This document shows positions 1 to 12,300 of a stretch of 64,000 nucleotides of DNA, in pieces. The notes under the pieces were generated by a model, which saw only the letters and a list, made by a program, of their open reading frames with translations, made no database searches and was not told the DNA's origin. The translations under genes and the position numbers were made by a program. The stretch is from Macrosoma leucophasiata (Eukaryota; Arthropoda; Insecta; Lepidoptera; Hedylidae), in assembly GCA_036365455.1 (NCBI GenBank), contig JAWQUS010000016.1, positions 10,005,001 through 10,069,000 of the forward strand, written 5' to 3'. The stretch's first letter is position 1, and each line of letters begins with the position of its first letter.

Positions 1-1557
1 TGATGAGTAATGTATGATGACGGTCATGTAAGTTCTTTCAGTACTGTACTTCACATGCAACCTTGGTAACTTTGACAATGTCAAAAATATGTTGATGCAA
101 CGCATTCCGCAGTAACTGATGTTCTTGTTGAATTTGACAAAAACCATAACTTTAACAAATATTTTGGTGCAACTGCACACAAGTGATGATCTTAAAACGT
201 ATAATGTATAGTTTTAGTAATAATGCAGTGGCAAACGCCCGATTGTATTACAGAATAATAATTATTGTGCGTTCGAACTGCAGTTCCAACAGTAATGTGG
301 TATGAGTTCTGACGTGACGTTTAATACAAAGACTAAACATAACATTTGAATAGCACAACCATTCCAGTAAATTTACAAATTAATTTTCGTATTGCATTTA
401 ATAATTTGATTATTGCACTAAAATTTAATTATGAACGTCGAATGATTGATTCAACACAGTTAATGGAATTGGAACGGTTTGCTTGTGGTGTAGCGGAACA
501 GGGGGTTATCTAAAATCAGTTTAGTTAATTGACAAGTAATTTTACAGTTGTTTTATTTTTATTGAACACTTCCGACGGATATGATCTGATATAGAGATTC
601 AATCTTTCCAACCGATGTGATACATTTGTGTAAAGAGAGTTCAATTATTGAAAAAAGGTAAAGCATAATTATTATACTTTTTAGTGTTCAGTAGGTTCTT
701 TCTGGTTACCACATAAATAAGCTGAATGAGAGAATCAGTGGCAGATCATAGCACCACCGTATTGCGTATTTATTTGCTGCTATAAAGAGCAATGCTCAGC
801 AGTATCGTTTTTTGGTTAGATGGTAATGTACGGATCCGTATTTTTTACTTACTTTTTTACTTTTAACTTAGGGGCAATATAATAAGATGAGCTATCTGTA
901 GGATAATGTTCATTAATTAATATTTATGTTGACTTTATGCTTATTCGCTATTTTCATGACATTAATTAAAAATAATCCGATCGACACATATACTTACCTT
1001 TATCTGCGATCTCGCTCGAGTGAACATTTCGAAGATATTAAAGGAGTCTTTGGAAAATGTATTAGAATGAAAAATATGTTATCTGGTAATAATCTAGCTA
1101 ATCTATCAAATGATCGAGGCAAATATGTATTATAATACTGCAGGATTATGTAACGGACTAAGTTTTCTTATGCCAACGTATGCCTAATCTATCTAGTTTA
1201 ATGTGACGTATGTTTTTTGTGATAAGGTTTTAAAAATAAACCATCGTGAAGCTTTTATGATGTTATGACCATATTTGAATGTTTTTTCACAAAATGAAGG
1301 CATCATGTTGACTTAAAAAAAGTAAATTGCAAATCATGATTTATGTTCAAGTTAACAAACAATTTTTGTTCCTCACTCCGTCAACATTTGAAAAAACAAA
1401 TAATGAAAGTCGACTGCCGAAACGGACTTTCGAATAATTCTTGAGAGTTATCAAGATGTAAAGCTAAGCATAACATGATTTATTTCCTTCTGATAAGACT
1501 TTCTTTGTGGAGTTATTTTTATATAAAAAATAACTGAGTGAAATTCCATAAAGTTTA
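1..1557. other. AT-rich sequence without a recognised gene
   Basis: I see no coding gene here. The only open frame of note is a 69-codon frame at 926-1135 with no recognisable motif, which is probably chance. Positions 148-172 match the right end of the foldback MITE G described at 38977-39106 (it ends in TTTGGTGCAAC). The rest is unclassified AT-rich DNA. Confidence 0.5.
148..172. mobile_element. MITE G right-end fragment
   Basis: The sequence CTTTAACAAATATTTTGGTG and the following CAAC match the right terminus of the foldback element at 38977-39106. A possible left part near 92-100 (GATGCAACG) is too degraded to call. This is a decayed copy of a non-autonomous DNA transposon. Confidence 0.5.
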
Positions 1558-1690
1558 TTAAAAAGCAGCCAAGTGCGAGTCGGACTCGCACATGAAAGGT
1601 TCCGTACTTCATCTATAAAAGAAAATCACGTTTGTCAAGTCAAGTTTTTACCTTAGTACAAAATTGCTTAAATTTGCTTTGTTCCCCTTT
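1558..1690. repeat. Family E repeat, 5' part
   Basis: It begins with GCCAAGTGCGAGTCGGACTC at 1568 and runs through a GGTTCCGTAC motif, then an AATCACGTTTGT motif. The same order is seen at 51840-51910, and a degraded form at 14660-14710. This is a dispersed lepidopteran-type repeat whose ends carry inverted GGTTCCGTAC/GTACGGAACC-like sequences. The class of transposon is not clear. The copy is truncated and its 3' end is absent here. Confidence 0.6.
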
Positions 1691-3335
1691 TACATAAACT
1701 TTATTTTTATTTAATTATTTATTTAAAAAGGCAATATACAACAAAATATTAAAAAAAAAGTTTCTGGTTTTATATGAATTTCTATATTTCAATATTTTCA
1801 TGATGGGATTTGGTACACGAGACTCAAAAAACGGTACCGATGAATTCGTTAATAGGTATGTACCTATTAGCTTTCCTCTTCTTGTATTTATTTCTTTCTT
1901 GCAGAGTTTACCCCTTTCAGATAAACGAGTCAAGACTACGATTAAATTCAGATTGAACAACCTACCGTAAAAATAATATAGGTATAAGGTGAAAAAAATA
2001 TCCATTGTTCATTTTTTTTTTTTTTCAATATATTTTCTTGTGGTAACGAAACGACCAAGCCACGCCATTGAAGTAAAGGTCGTAGAGTCAGACTGGAAAC
2101 TCCTCGCCTTGACGACATTTTACGTAAAAATGTCTTTGGGAGTGTTTGTTAATACTCGACTCCCAAAACCACTATTGGCTTTACTATAGCATAAATGTGT
2201 CGTTTTCGGAATAAACCGCTCAATTTATCTATTATATTAGATGACGACGCATTTATACTCCCTTCAGTATATTAGGATTGAGCAGAATTTTTCAATGTGG
2301 GGTGCCCTGGTCGGCTCAGGGGGATTGCGCCCTGCGGCTTAATCGCGCTAAAATATTCTTGTGAACAGTAGCCGGGTATTCAGTTTTTACATATTAAGTA
2401 TGTTATTATAACACTGGTTGTTAAGATGTGGTATTCGCAGATTCTGTTAGAAGAATAAAATTTTCGTATTTGGACTAACACTTTTTTTTTCAGAAACATT
2501 ATTGATTGTAATCACATTTTATTTTATTGATGTTTTGCAGTTTTATATTAAACATATACATATGTTATAGGTACATAAATAAGTTCTAATCAAATAAAAT
2601 AATAATTTTAGTGAAATAACTGTGATGATAAAAAATGATGCCTATCTTATAAAAGATTACTGAACAAAGACAGAGAATATTGAATTATATAGGTAAGAAT
2701 ATGAATACCATATTAGGAAGATACCTATATCACGATGTGATATTAGAATGTTTTTGTGAATGGACTAACACGACTTGTTATAAGTAATATGTAATGTAAC
2801 AATATGTAATATACAATATAAATTAGACATTCAATCTATTGAACATAGACCGGCTTCTACATGTCGATAAATTTAATAAAGCAATGTCTTGACCTGTAGG
2901 GGGTAAATGTCATGTGCAAAGTTCACATTTTGTCCCTCAAGTTCCGATCTCTAACGACGGTAGTTTGCTGATTGAATCGACACTAAGTCGGATTTAAGGG
3001 TTGACCTCCGTTTGACAAGCACGATTGATGACTTAGGGAGCATCAACTTTATCTTTGCCCCTTCCTATTTATTTAATGAATTCATGTCGTTTCTTTTTAT
3101 TATGTTACTCTTTGATTTAATGGTGCGTAAGAAAGAAAACACGTATTTTTTATTTATGTATATCTTTTCAGGTAATTATTAATGGTTAAATTATTAATTA
3201 CTGGCAAGCTTGAAGCCGGTTTCGAGCTCCGAGTTGAAGAATATCAGATTCTCAGAGGTACGTCCAGATTTTGCGAATGAGCATAATAATATCGATAATC
3301 TCGTCCCTAATTGTACCACAATTAAAAACAAATAC
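1691..3335. other. Unclassified AT-rich sequence
   Basis: No gene is recognised. Two opposed open frames (1715-2005 minus, 1989-2189 plus) have hydrophobic, low-complexity translations without motifs and are probably chance. A short GC-rich patch lies at 2297-2350. Nothing else is supported. Confidence 0.4.
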
Positions 3336-3376
3336 TGGTGTATAGTAGTATGCAATAATGCATATACTATACACCA
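3336..3376. repeat. Imperfect hairpin, 17-bp stem
   Basis: TGGTGTATAGTA at 3336-3347 pairs with TACTATACACCA at 3365-3376. Five more pairs flank a 6-base AATAAT loop, with a single bulged G at 3348. It may be a small foldback remnant. No flanking duplication was confirmed. Confidence 0.6.
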
Positions 3377-4655
3377 ATAATATGCAATAATGGATACGTA
3401 CAGGTAAATGACGATTCCACGAGTGGGGTCGGATCTTAAATAATAATATACAGAACCCAACTTCACGCCTGAATTTCCCTAAAGGGCCTACCCCTCATAC
3501 AGGCGTGAAATTATTTACTAGGCCCCGCGCGCGACTTCGTCCGCATGGTAGGTCCCCGATGCATAAATTGCCTATGTGCTCTTGTTGTGCCACAGATTGG
3601 TGATCTGTATGTTGTGCCTATCTCTCCAAAGGCAAATTATCCTTGTAAAAATAATGGCTAGAAGACGAAATAAAACTGCTATATATTTTTGCAAGTTTTC
3701 AAATTTTGTCTATATACCTAAGGCAAAAATTTAAATGGCAATTCAATAAAATCCAATTAAAATGAACTATGTGCATATATTGGGATTTTGCAATGTTTTC
3801 ATCTAGCTATATTCCCCTGACGAACGTGTTACGTAAAAAATTTAAATGTATCAGTTTCGCACCCAGAGAGACGTAATGAATAAAATATAAACCGCGACAA
3901 CCTGAAATATATCCCAATAATTGGATAGCTTCGAAACTCTATTGATTTTTATTTTATTGCAGCCCAAAACCGATTTCTTTTTGAAACGATACCCAGAATA
4001 CGACGCGAGTAAAAAGCGCAAATAACGAGGTAGGATATCAGATTTGAAAATTAAGGAAGCGATACACGACGAGCGATTTTGTAATAGGAGGTATTAATGT
4101 TGCAAATGTTTGTTGTTTTACTCTAAATTGGCTATAATCGTAATTCACGATAACAAAAGGCGAACGGCACGCGGGTATTTCGGTGTGATTCCAATTAACA
4201 TCGCGAAATTGAGTCAACTGAGTAGGTGATACCCTGTAGCTAAACAACGGACTCTGTGCAAACAAAGGTTCATAGCTCCATTGTTACACTTGCGTCGACT
4301 TAATGGTGACATTCGAGGAAACGTTAATTAAACCGACAAGCCCGCCTCGAATAAGATATTGTGAGCCTTCATAACGAAAAGCTCTGATTGAGGCTCTTTT
4401 ATCTGTCTGTACGGCTTATGGTGCTATTGTTTATGACTTGTCAAAAGGTTTTCGTTTGTTACTCCTTTTTATTTGCGGGTAAATGTCACGGTTACATTGG
4501 TTTAGGAAAAAAGCGACACAATTATGTTGAAACAAAGTAATGATTCATATTACATGTATGATACTTATTAATTTATGTTGATGATGTTCAGTATCAGAAC
4601 AGATAAGTTACATATTTTTATATATGTTATAGGTTCTGTATATAGCTATCAATAC
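3377..4655. other. Unclassified sequence with a family D-like patch
   Basis: Positions 3525-3545 (GCGCGACTTCGTCCGCATGG) resemble the head of family D repeats seen at 22925, 46080 and 51030. The remainder is unclassified. A 75-codon minus-strand frame (4038-4265) has no recognisable motif. Confidence 0.35.
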
Positions 4656-4930
4656 TACATTTTTATGCCATGTAGTGGCAAACAAGAAAACAGTTGACTC
4701 TGGCGGTAAGTGAAATCTGTAGCCTATAAACATGTACATTAAATCAGAAATTTCAATGTAGATACTTTGTCAATACTGAGGTCTTAGGTGTTATGCCTTT
4801 GTGCCAGAAATTACATGACGTGGCCGGAATAGAATAGCGCTGAACGCTACCAATTAGGGACTATTAGGTAATGACATGTGGTGATACCTGTCCTCGAGCT
4901 CCGTCAATGGAGCTCTACCACTAATAAAAA
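4656..4930 (-). repeat. Family C retroposon-like repeat, full-length but diverged
   Basis: This is the first of about 19 whole or partial copies of a ~280-bp family. In family orientation it starts with GGTAGAGCTCC, has a GAGCTCC/GGAGCTC inverted motif, a GCGGTGGTGCC-like box, a TGCCTCTGTGCCGGAAATTA-like box, and ends in CTGCATGTTTGTTTGCCACT plus an A-rich tail. On the + strand the tail appears as a T-rich start at 4656. It is heavily mutated relative to the copies at 44731 and 63690, so it is an older insertion. Confidence 0.75.
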
Positions 4931-6385
4931 CCTACTACCGAAAGATAATGGTAAATAGGATTTAAGTAAAAAATATCATCGCTTTGAGTAAATTATAAAA
5001 TATACCGAACAAAAAAATCAATTCTTGCCCAAAAACGTTAACTTTTTATATAAACAGTGAATCTACTCGTATAATATTGCGGTACCGCTTGCGAGAAGGC
5101 TAAATAAGTCTTGTTTTCTCTCAGAGGGCGGTAAAATTTTATTTTCCTTTTGTATATAAATCTCCCCATTCGAGACAATGACATGACTCGTTGATGCTGC
5201 TGTCTTGAGACTGTTTGAGAATAGGGTAAAAAAGTGGGCTACGAGAAACAAAAAGATAAACTAGATAACATTAATCAAGAAAATATATACCATGAGTTTA
5301 ATAATTTAGTTAATTACTGCGACCATTGAATCGTAGTAGATGAAATATGCAGACGCATTGCAATTCGATACTCCCACGAAGAAAACAATAACTAAGTAAT
5401 AAAAACCATTTGGCACAGGTTCATATTTCGATATTCAAATATTCAAGCGAATGCTCGAATCAATCAAAATTTTGTTCCACTTACATATTATTATTATGTT
5501 GTACGTTCTGCGGTTTTTACGACAGCCGTAATTATAATTACAATGTTTTTGTTTTTAATTTGTCAATATGTTGAAAGAATAGATTATGCATGAATAATTC
5601 TTTAATTTTCTTTGATAATCATCTTACTTCATATCCCTGGAGAGTGGTCATAGGTTAAGGTGGCCCTACGTATATCCATACATCTGCGGTTGGCCAGTTA
5701 CATTTATTGATTTCCTTTAGGTATGATAATAATAAAGACAAAATAAAAATGTTTTTAACACTCAAGTATTTCCTTGCCACATGGCCACATTTCAGGACTA
5801 TTAAACAGTAAAAATATTCACTTTTCCGTAAATATATCGATTTCGATCCTCAGTCAAAAGTAGTGCCTCAAAAAAATAAGAATTAGATACTTGTAAATGC
5901 CAATAACTTTTTTAATTTCCATTAAGATACGATGTTATTTAAAGCAAGCAAGAAAATATAAAATATTTAAAGATCCCTTGGAGCTGGGTTTATTTCGTTA
6001 GTGGGATCTTTTTGTTGAGGGCAGGCTTTTCAGAGAAAAGGCGTGGAATAATAAGACCGAACGGGCACCTCTCGTCTCATCCATCATTTTCTTTCACTTC
6101 ATTAGACATTTCCCTAACAATATATAGAAGCATGTTGTCTGTAAACAGCCGTGTTCAATTATTACGAACAGAGTGAAGTAGTATATAGTTCATTTAATTT
6201 GGTAAGAATTGTTGATGATCCAGGGCTTCATATAATAATACGACAGTCAAGCTACCACAGTCATCATTTCGCATAGGTAGGTGTTAAAGAACATGTCATG
6301 TTTTTAATACCCGCGATTATATGGCATTTAGGTGGGGCACTTGAAAGTGGCTTCAATGCTTAAAATGTCATAAAGGCGATAATCG
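4931..6385. other. Unclassified AT-rich sequence
   Basis: I see no gene, RNA or recognisable repeat. A 62-codon minus-strand frame (5063-5251) is unsupported. Confidence 0.4.
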
Positions 6386-6545
6386 GAGAGGAAAAAAGAG
6401 ACCTACTTTAGTGTAGGGAAGGTACCCTAAAAACATATTTTCCGAAGATTTGATTTTACCACTTTGTCGGCTTTATTATACTCTATGCCTTATTACAGTT
6501 TTCTAATATTAAAAGCCTCTGAGTGAAACTCCCGGCAGAAAGACG
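6386..6545. repeat. Family E repeat, internal fragment
   Basis: The order TTTAGTGTAGGGAAGGTACC, CATATTTTCCGAAGATTTGA, TTTTACCACTTTGTCGGC and AGCCTCTGAGTGAA parallels 16290-16410, where the copy continues into a GGACGGACGG tract and a TACGGAACTC end. This copy lacks both termini. Confidence 0.5.
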
Positions 6546-6993
6546 TTTTTATTTTTGAAAGAAGAATTTTTAAAATACCGATCAGTAGAGTTTGTCATAC
6601 TGTGTCGGATCAATTCTAGCTCCCTTCTTAGCTGCATGCATCATTAACATTTCCTCATTTCATGTTCGCATCAATATATTTCTTGCCACGATTAGCCACC
6701 CCTAGTATCTGATTAAGTTGAGCTTAAGGGAAATCCAATGAGTATACTCCAAAATCTTGCGCGTAGTTTTAAAAACAAGATTCATGGTCGATTGTAATTT
6801 GAAAGCTAGGTTTTTTAATTTTTAATAGCGAATCCGTTTGAGCGATAACTAATTGTCAGTGAGATTTTTTATTTATTGTCATTTGTTTGCTATTATGCTC
6901 AAGAAGCATCACATTCAATACAACCTTTTCGAGTAAGGCTATGCTTTATTACCATAGATTTAATATCTACTTCGTTATTACCGTGAGTTTGCA

Positions 6994-7290
6994 TTGATGA
7001 AACATTCACATAAAAACATGTTGAAATCCCTGTTTCTTGACAATGTATCGTATCGCGTTTGCACTTTCATGAAACATGTAAAAGCAAAAAACATATCGCG
7101 GAATCAATTCAAAGAAGTCTTGGAACATGCAGTTCGATTAGGTTGTCAGATTTACCCTCAGGGTGTCGGATCTTGTCCACTACATGATTCGTGTTTACCA
7201 GATGGTTCGGAAAACTTAAAAAACTCTAATTTTGACAAATTGTTTGATTTGTATAGCGACAATGCAAACGTCAACTTAGTCATGTCATAG
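6994..7290 (+). CDS. Unrecognised 98-codon open frame
   Basis: A continuous frame starts at ATG 6994 (a second ATG follows immediately) and ends with TAG at 7288-7290. The predicted protein is hydrophilic, with mixed charge and four cysteines: one near residue 23, then C51, C60 and C67. I do not recognise the family. There is no signal peptide or membrane segment, and no neighbouring exon could be linked. Its amino-acid composition is more protein-like than that of the surrounding AT-rich frames, but a chance frame or a decayed mobile-element piece is equally possible. Confidence 0.15.
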   Translation: MMKHSHKNMLKSLFLDNVSYRVCTFMKHVKAKNISRNQFKEVLEHAVRLGCQIYPQGVGSCPLHDSCLPDGSENLKNSNFDKLFDLYSDNANVNLVMS

Positions 7291-7708
7291 ACAAACATGA
7301 ATAAAAGACATGTTTTAGGTCAATGGAAACACAAATAACAACAAATCTTGAGATGTCTCACTAAAATGATAGGTTTGACAGCAGTGCGAACGCAAGCACC
7401 AACAAGACAGCCATTTTGCAATACATATTTTATGCGACGAGTTGCGAAACATCATCATGTTTAATGTTTTTAGAGCAAACTAGGGGTAAGACAGGTTTGT
7501 CCTACACTACATGACGATTTTCATTTATTCTAATTTTAAGGATGATAAATCAGATTTCGATCCACAGATAAATTTGTTAGTTCCTTCTAGTGATTCTTTT
7601 TCTGGTTCATTAGAACCTATAAGGAAGCAGAAAATAATACCTAATATATATTATTAATAATAATTTTTGTCTCTGCATTTTCACATTATGAAAATGTAGT
7701 TATCAGTT

Positions 7709-7870
7709 TGGTCGCAGAGAGTAAGAGCTATCCACTAAGCAAACAGGGTGTGTTGAGGGCTGATATCAATTTCACGCAACTTATACGGACACATGGAGTA
7801 CAAACATGGATGAATGGTGATGCGGGTGTCGTGGGAACAGACCCTGTCGTACGCAATAGGCGGGATTTTT
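7709..7870 (+). repeat. Unclassified ~160-bp repeat, copy 1
   Basis: This segment matches 8531-8697 in order and spacing. Both contain GAGGGCTGATATCAATTTCA or a close variant, CACGCAACTTATACG, GCGGGTGTCGTGGGAACAGA and CGTACGCAATA. Here the whole unit is open in one frame (7708-7914), giving a peptide with the conserved core VLRADINFTQLIR. The family is not recognised. Confidence 0.7.
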
Positions 7871-8530
7871 TTAATAGATATTGTTTACAATGTTTTGTTT
7901 CATATTTTTTGTAAAAACATTACCTTACCGATTATTATCTTCGAAGTTTCAGGAAGAGTGGTAGGTACATACATAATATACAAAAACATGCACGTGGTGT
8001 ATGGTCAAGTCCAATTCTCCTAGCACTTCACCAAACTCTAGGGGTATCAATGGCGATATACATCGCTTTAGATTATTTGACTTATATTTTTTTATTGTGA
8101 TTTCAAAAAGTAAAGTGGTAAATATCGTCATTGGAACCACTAGTATATAACTAATAGTTTTGAGGAGATATCACCATTCGAAAGTTGCAAGTTATGAAAT
8201 GTTCTCAAACTGCTCATACAAAATTTTACATGGTTACATACACTTACGAGATCAATGACTAATTCAAGAAATATTAAAATATCTATTTGTAAATAGTATG
8301 CTTAGTAAAAGTTGTTGGGATTTGTACAAGGAATCTAATACTGTTATTATTTTTAAACTAATCAAATTTTTTTTTACACTTCTTCTACGATAATGCACTG
8401 ATTTTAATATTTTTTATGTTTATACTTTTCCTTTCCATGTTACTTTTGGGCAACATATTTTTTTTTCAATAAATTACGCTATTTCAAATACCCTATTGCA
8501 ACCGTTTCACTCAAATATTACTTAGGGATA

Positions 8531-8697
8531 TGAGGTCGTGGATAGTAAGAGCTATTCGCTATGACGAAAAAAGGCAGTGTTTTGAGAGCTGATATCAATT
8601 TCACGCAACTTATACGTATACGTGCTGTACAATCATGTCTGAATGCTGCGGGTGTCGTGGGAACAGACCGTGTCGTACGCAATACGCGGTTTTTGGA
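8531..8697 (+). repeat. Unclassified ~160-bp repeat, copy 2
   Basis: This is the second copy of the block at 7709-7870, about 820 bp downstream in the same orientation. The frame is broken in its first quarter by a stop at the TATGACG segment. The downstream part still encodes the VLRADINFTQLIR core and a GVVGTD..VRNTR segment. The intervening 660 bp are not duplicated, so this is not a simple tandem repeat. Confidence 0.7.
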
Positions 8698-10600
8698 CTA
8701 GATTACGCACTAGGTATAAAATCTACAACATTTTTTGTATATTATGTAATTAGGGACCTGCCCCGGCGTCGTCGCATGGGTATAATTTATAATTTATTTA
8801 TTTGGTTCAATAATGCGAATTAGGGTGTGCCAGTTTTTAAGTAAGCAATATAGGTGTAAGGGGTAATTGTAAAACTGCTTCTAATTTTAGTCACTCAATA
8901 GTTTTTCCATTATGCGTGTACAAATATACAGACCGACAAAAAATTAACAAACAACCATTTTGGCATCTAGGTACTATACTAAAGACGTCCACTAGTACTA
9001 CTGGATAAAATTCTACTTCGGATAATACTTACGTATGTAAATTTTATTATACCTTACTTAATTAAAGAGGATCTCAGCGTTACCTTTGACCCTAATCGTA
9101 TTTGCACATATCATTAACTGTATAAAACACAAAAGTCAGCGAATCGGCAACTTACGAGGTGTTCCCCGATCCCCGATATAACGCAAGATAGGAAAAGTCG
9201 TCCTTCCATTCCGGCCCATATACGGTCTATTCATTGCGAAGGGTAACAAAATTTTATTTCAAGTTAAATTGTGTTTGGAACACAGCCACTTCTTATTTAT
9301 TGGGGTGGAGTATTGACGCCCGAGGCTTCGACACACGCGAGTATAATGTCGACTTAATAACAATAACAATAGCCCTCTTTGTAGTCTTTGTTGACAGTAT
9401 CCAATGTATTTTGTATGAGTGATTTCATTATAATATAATTTTCGCTTCCTACGCACCGTCTTACTGAAATTGTGTTTTTGGTTCTCTCTTTTGCAGACTT
9501 AATAATGTTATTAAAGTAATTTATTTCAGACTCACAGTCTTTGTTTATTCTGGTGACATGATTTCAGATAATAATTCGATTCTCTGTTTCTATGAAGGTA
9601 TTAGGTATATACCTACTTATTAGTAACATACATTTGTAAGCGCGTGGATTTAGAGATTTTGTGTATTTCCAATTGAAAAGTTTTTCTGTAGCTCCCTCGG
9701 CGTTATGAAGTGTGCTTGAGGAATGACAATAAGCTCGACCCAACTGGATCCCTACTTACAAGGAAGCAAAAACATATGCCTACACCTAAGGGATACGTAT
9801 ATTTAATATAATGTATGTGTGTACCTTCGTTTTCGGGATAAATACATAGTGAAGTTCATTCACGTGAAGTTACACCCTATAGATACATAGAAGGATATAA
9901 TTATCACTTGCGGTGACATAATTTACCACAAAGGCCAACCACGAGTATTAATTATTAAATTACACTGTCAAGGCGCCTGTTCATCTACAAAGGACGTTAA
10001 TTTTAATTTGCTCAAACAACAATATGAACAAATTTCCATGGTGGGAAACATCTTGTGTACGTCGGCGTATTGGCGTTTCCTTACAAGACATGTGTACGTT
10101 GTTTTATTCATAGTCCTGTTTGAATAAAGATGAAAATATTAAATCAGGTCAGAGAAAACGCCGCCTCAGGGCTAATACGACTGGGAGTTAATAGTCATAC
10201 ATATTAATAGAAAAAAATAATAATATTATGTTGACCGTTTGTACCTTCAGATACATCGTGGGCGAATAAATCTTAACATATTGTTACTAGCGTTTGATGA
10301 ATGTAATATGAATATTCATTGTGGAATTCGTTAGTATTAATTTAAACACAAGCCACTTTCGTCATGGAAATGGGAGAGAAAATTAAAACTGTGAATGAAA
10401 CACTAATTAAATTATTTAGTGCATAAAGTCTGGATCTATGGTGAATGGAGTCTGGTCGGTGACAATTTTATCAGTCTTGACTAGTGTTTCTGAGAACTAA
10501 TTAGCTGATTAGATGTTTTTTGCGCTATGAATACTTAATTCGGATATATTTTAAATAAAATTTATTGACATGTGCTGCATATTTCATATATTTTAACGTT
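8698..10600. other. Unclassified AT-rich sequence
   Basis: No gene or recognised element. Opposed 62-65 codon frames at 9234-9456 have no motifs. Short TAGGTA/TACCTA runs typical of lepidopteran DNA are present. Confidence 0.4.
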
Positions 10601-10604
10601 ACCA

Positions 10605-10698
10605 TAAAAAAAATCGATTGTGATTATTGGGAAATTTGATTGTTTTTACAAATGATAACACGGTTTCAGTAACAAAATTTGAGAGCATTAGTAGGTAC
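10605..10698 (+). repeat. Local duplication, copy 1
   Basis: This segment is repeated at 10825-10915. The best conserved part is TGATAACACGGTTTCAGTAA followed by CAAAAT and GAGCATTAGTAGG. Both copies follow an A-rich run and the same ATCG/GATTGTGATT start. Confidence 0.75.
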
Positions 10699-10824
10699 CA
10701 CCATTAAGTATTTATTTGCCGCTTCTATCGTGCTCCAATTATGCAAGGTGGCATGTGAATATGGACAAATTACATTGATTAGGTAGAAAAAAGTGCAATG
10801 AAAAATTTAGAAAAAAATGAAATT

Positions 10825-10915
10825 AAAAAAAATGGATTGTGATTGTTGGGAAATTGTTTTTATGAATGATAACACGGTTTCAGTAACAAAATAATTTTAG
10901 AGCATTAGTAGGCAC
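10825..10915 (+). repeat. Local duplication, copy 2
   Basis: Direct repeat of 10605-10698, 220 bp further on, with small insertions and deletions and several substitutions. Each copy follows an A-run (10605, 10820), which could mean two copies of one short A-primed element or a local duplication followed by drift. Confidence 0.75.
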
Positions 10916-10924
10916 CCCCACGAG

Positions 10925-11608
10925 TGTATATGTGTGGCTGGTAATAACGAGCGGTGCTAAGGGTTAAATATCAATGTTTACAGTAGTTAAAATGTACATT
11001 ATTGGTGAAATAACACACTACATTGCCAATTGGAATAGTTCTCACCACCAGGCGTGTTCTCCTCGACCATTTTGAAGAGAAGGGAGAAAATTACCTACAA
11101 TTATGTTTAGGTTGAGCATATTCAATCAAATAATATGTCAACTCGTAATTAAATTTTTGCAACCCTTATCGTGCCAGAGTAAGTAAACCCGGTAGAAAAT
11201 TATGGCAGTTAATTTGACTTACTTGCAGGGGTTCAAAGTCTTTGGATTGATTTATCAATAAATTAGATTAATGCTGATGCTAATATGAGCTTCAGTTGAT
11301 GGCAGAAGCAGAATATAAGTTGCACCCTTCCTTGTACGTGCTTTTATCCTTATAACTCTGCCTAGTATTATAATATGGACTTATAGGACATATGGACATC
11401 AGTAGGTACATACTAAAACGAAGTTATGGATGAAACCAAAACCTTCAAAACCATTGCAAATTAGACTTTATAGCTACACAAATAAGGCCCGAACGTGGAT
11501 ACCGGATTTCTTCGATGGTACATGCAAAACTAAGCCGAATTAGTGAAATAGATAATGATGGTTTTGCAACATCTTTTAGTTATTCTACTATTTTAAAGGA
11601 AATGTACG
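10925..11608. other. Unclassified sequence
   Basis: No gene or recognised repeat in this stretch. Confidence 0.35.
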
Positions 11609-11850
11609 TAAACATAGAAATAAAATACGTTTACACTCCCAACCCTCTCTAGGTATAAACCTGTGTCGTGGGTGCCGTTGTAGGTACCTACACACACAAC
11701 ACATACATAAATACCCAAACCCGAAACAAATATCTGTAGGCATACAAAGTAGGTATACAAATATATGTCCCCCGGTGCGAGGACCAAACCCGTGACCCTT
11801 CGTATCATACGGTCGTCTCACACCGCTGGACTAACCGGGTCGTCAAAATG
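11609..11850 (-). mobile_element. SINE-1 copy (tRNA-headed), minus strand
   Basis: Read on the minus strand, the head is GACCCGGTTAGTCCAGCGG, followed by a tRNA-like B box (degraded here to GGTTTGGTCC), then a body with CAAATATTTGT, GTTTCGGGTTTGGG and CACCCACGACACAGGTTTAT, and a tail with GAGTGTAAACGTATTTT. The clearest copy is at 18764-18965. The two 71-77 codon frames inside it are by-products of the repeat. Confidence 0.85.
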
Positions 11851-12180
11851 TATGATCTAACTAAACTAACTATTAAGATAGTCAGGAACTTGGTACAAGT
11901 CTATACAGAATACAGTGTGATCTAGCATTCAGTGTGATTCAATGATAGGAAGATAGATGATCATAATGCAGTCCGTGCCCTGCATTTATTTTCACTGGAA
12001 CCACCAGTAATCAAATTGTGTTAAATTTCGCCTTCGTTTTATTTAATTGAAAAAAAAAAACCTTTGGGTACGAAAAACTGTCACCAGTTTACGAAGTTTG
12101 TACGCCGTGAATCATAATGTAATTACAAATTATCGACCCTTGCACCACAGTAAATAGATTGTATACAGTAATGTAACTAC

Positions 12181-12300
12181 ATACAAAGCTTGTGAAATAT
12201 ATTTTATTTTAAAGAAAAATGGAAAGAAAAACTTGACTTCAGGCGAGACTCAAACTCGCGACTTCTTTACGATATTCAATAAACTGAAAAGTCTAATAAA
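12181..12300 (-). mobile_element. tRNA retroposon T, inverted partial copy
   Basis: This is the left half of a head-to-head arrangement. GCTTGTGAAATATATTTTAT at 12188 leads into TGACTTCAGGCGAGACTC, the 3' half of a tRNA-like sequence (acceptor 3' strand and T arm) on the minus strand. The match stops after the T arm near 12260. The following ~50 bp have no counterpart in the other copies. Confidence 0.7.

Noticed and set aside
3336..3376. MicroRNA precursor
   Set aside because: The stem has a bulge, is AT-rich and short, and there is no evidence of a mature arm or conservation.
11588..11821. 77- and 71-codon minus frames
   Set aside because: Both lie inside SINE-1; the same region in the 18764 and 13446 copies does not keep the frame.
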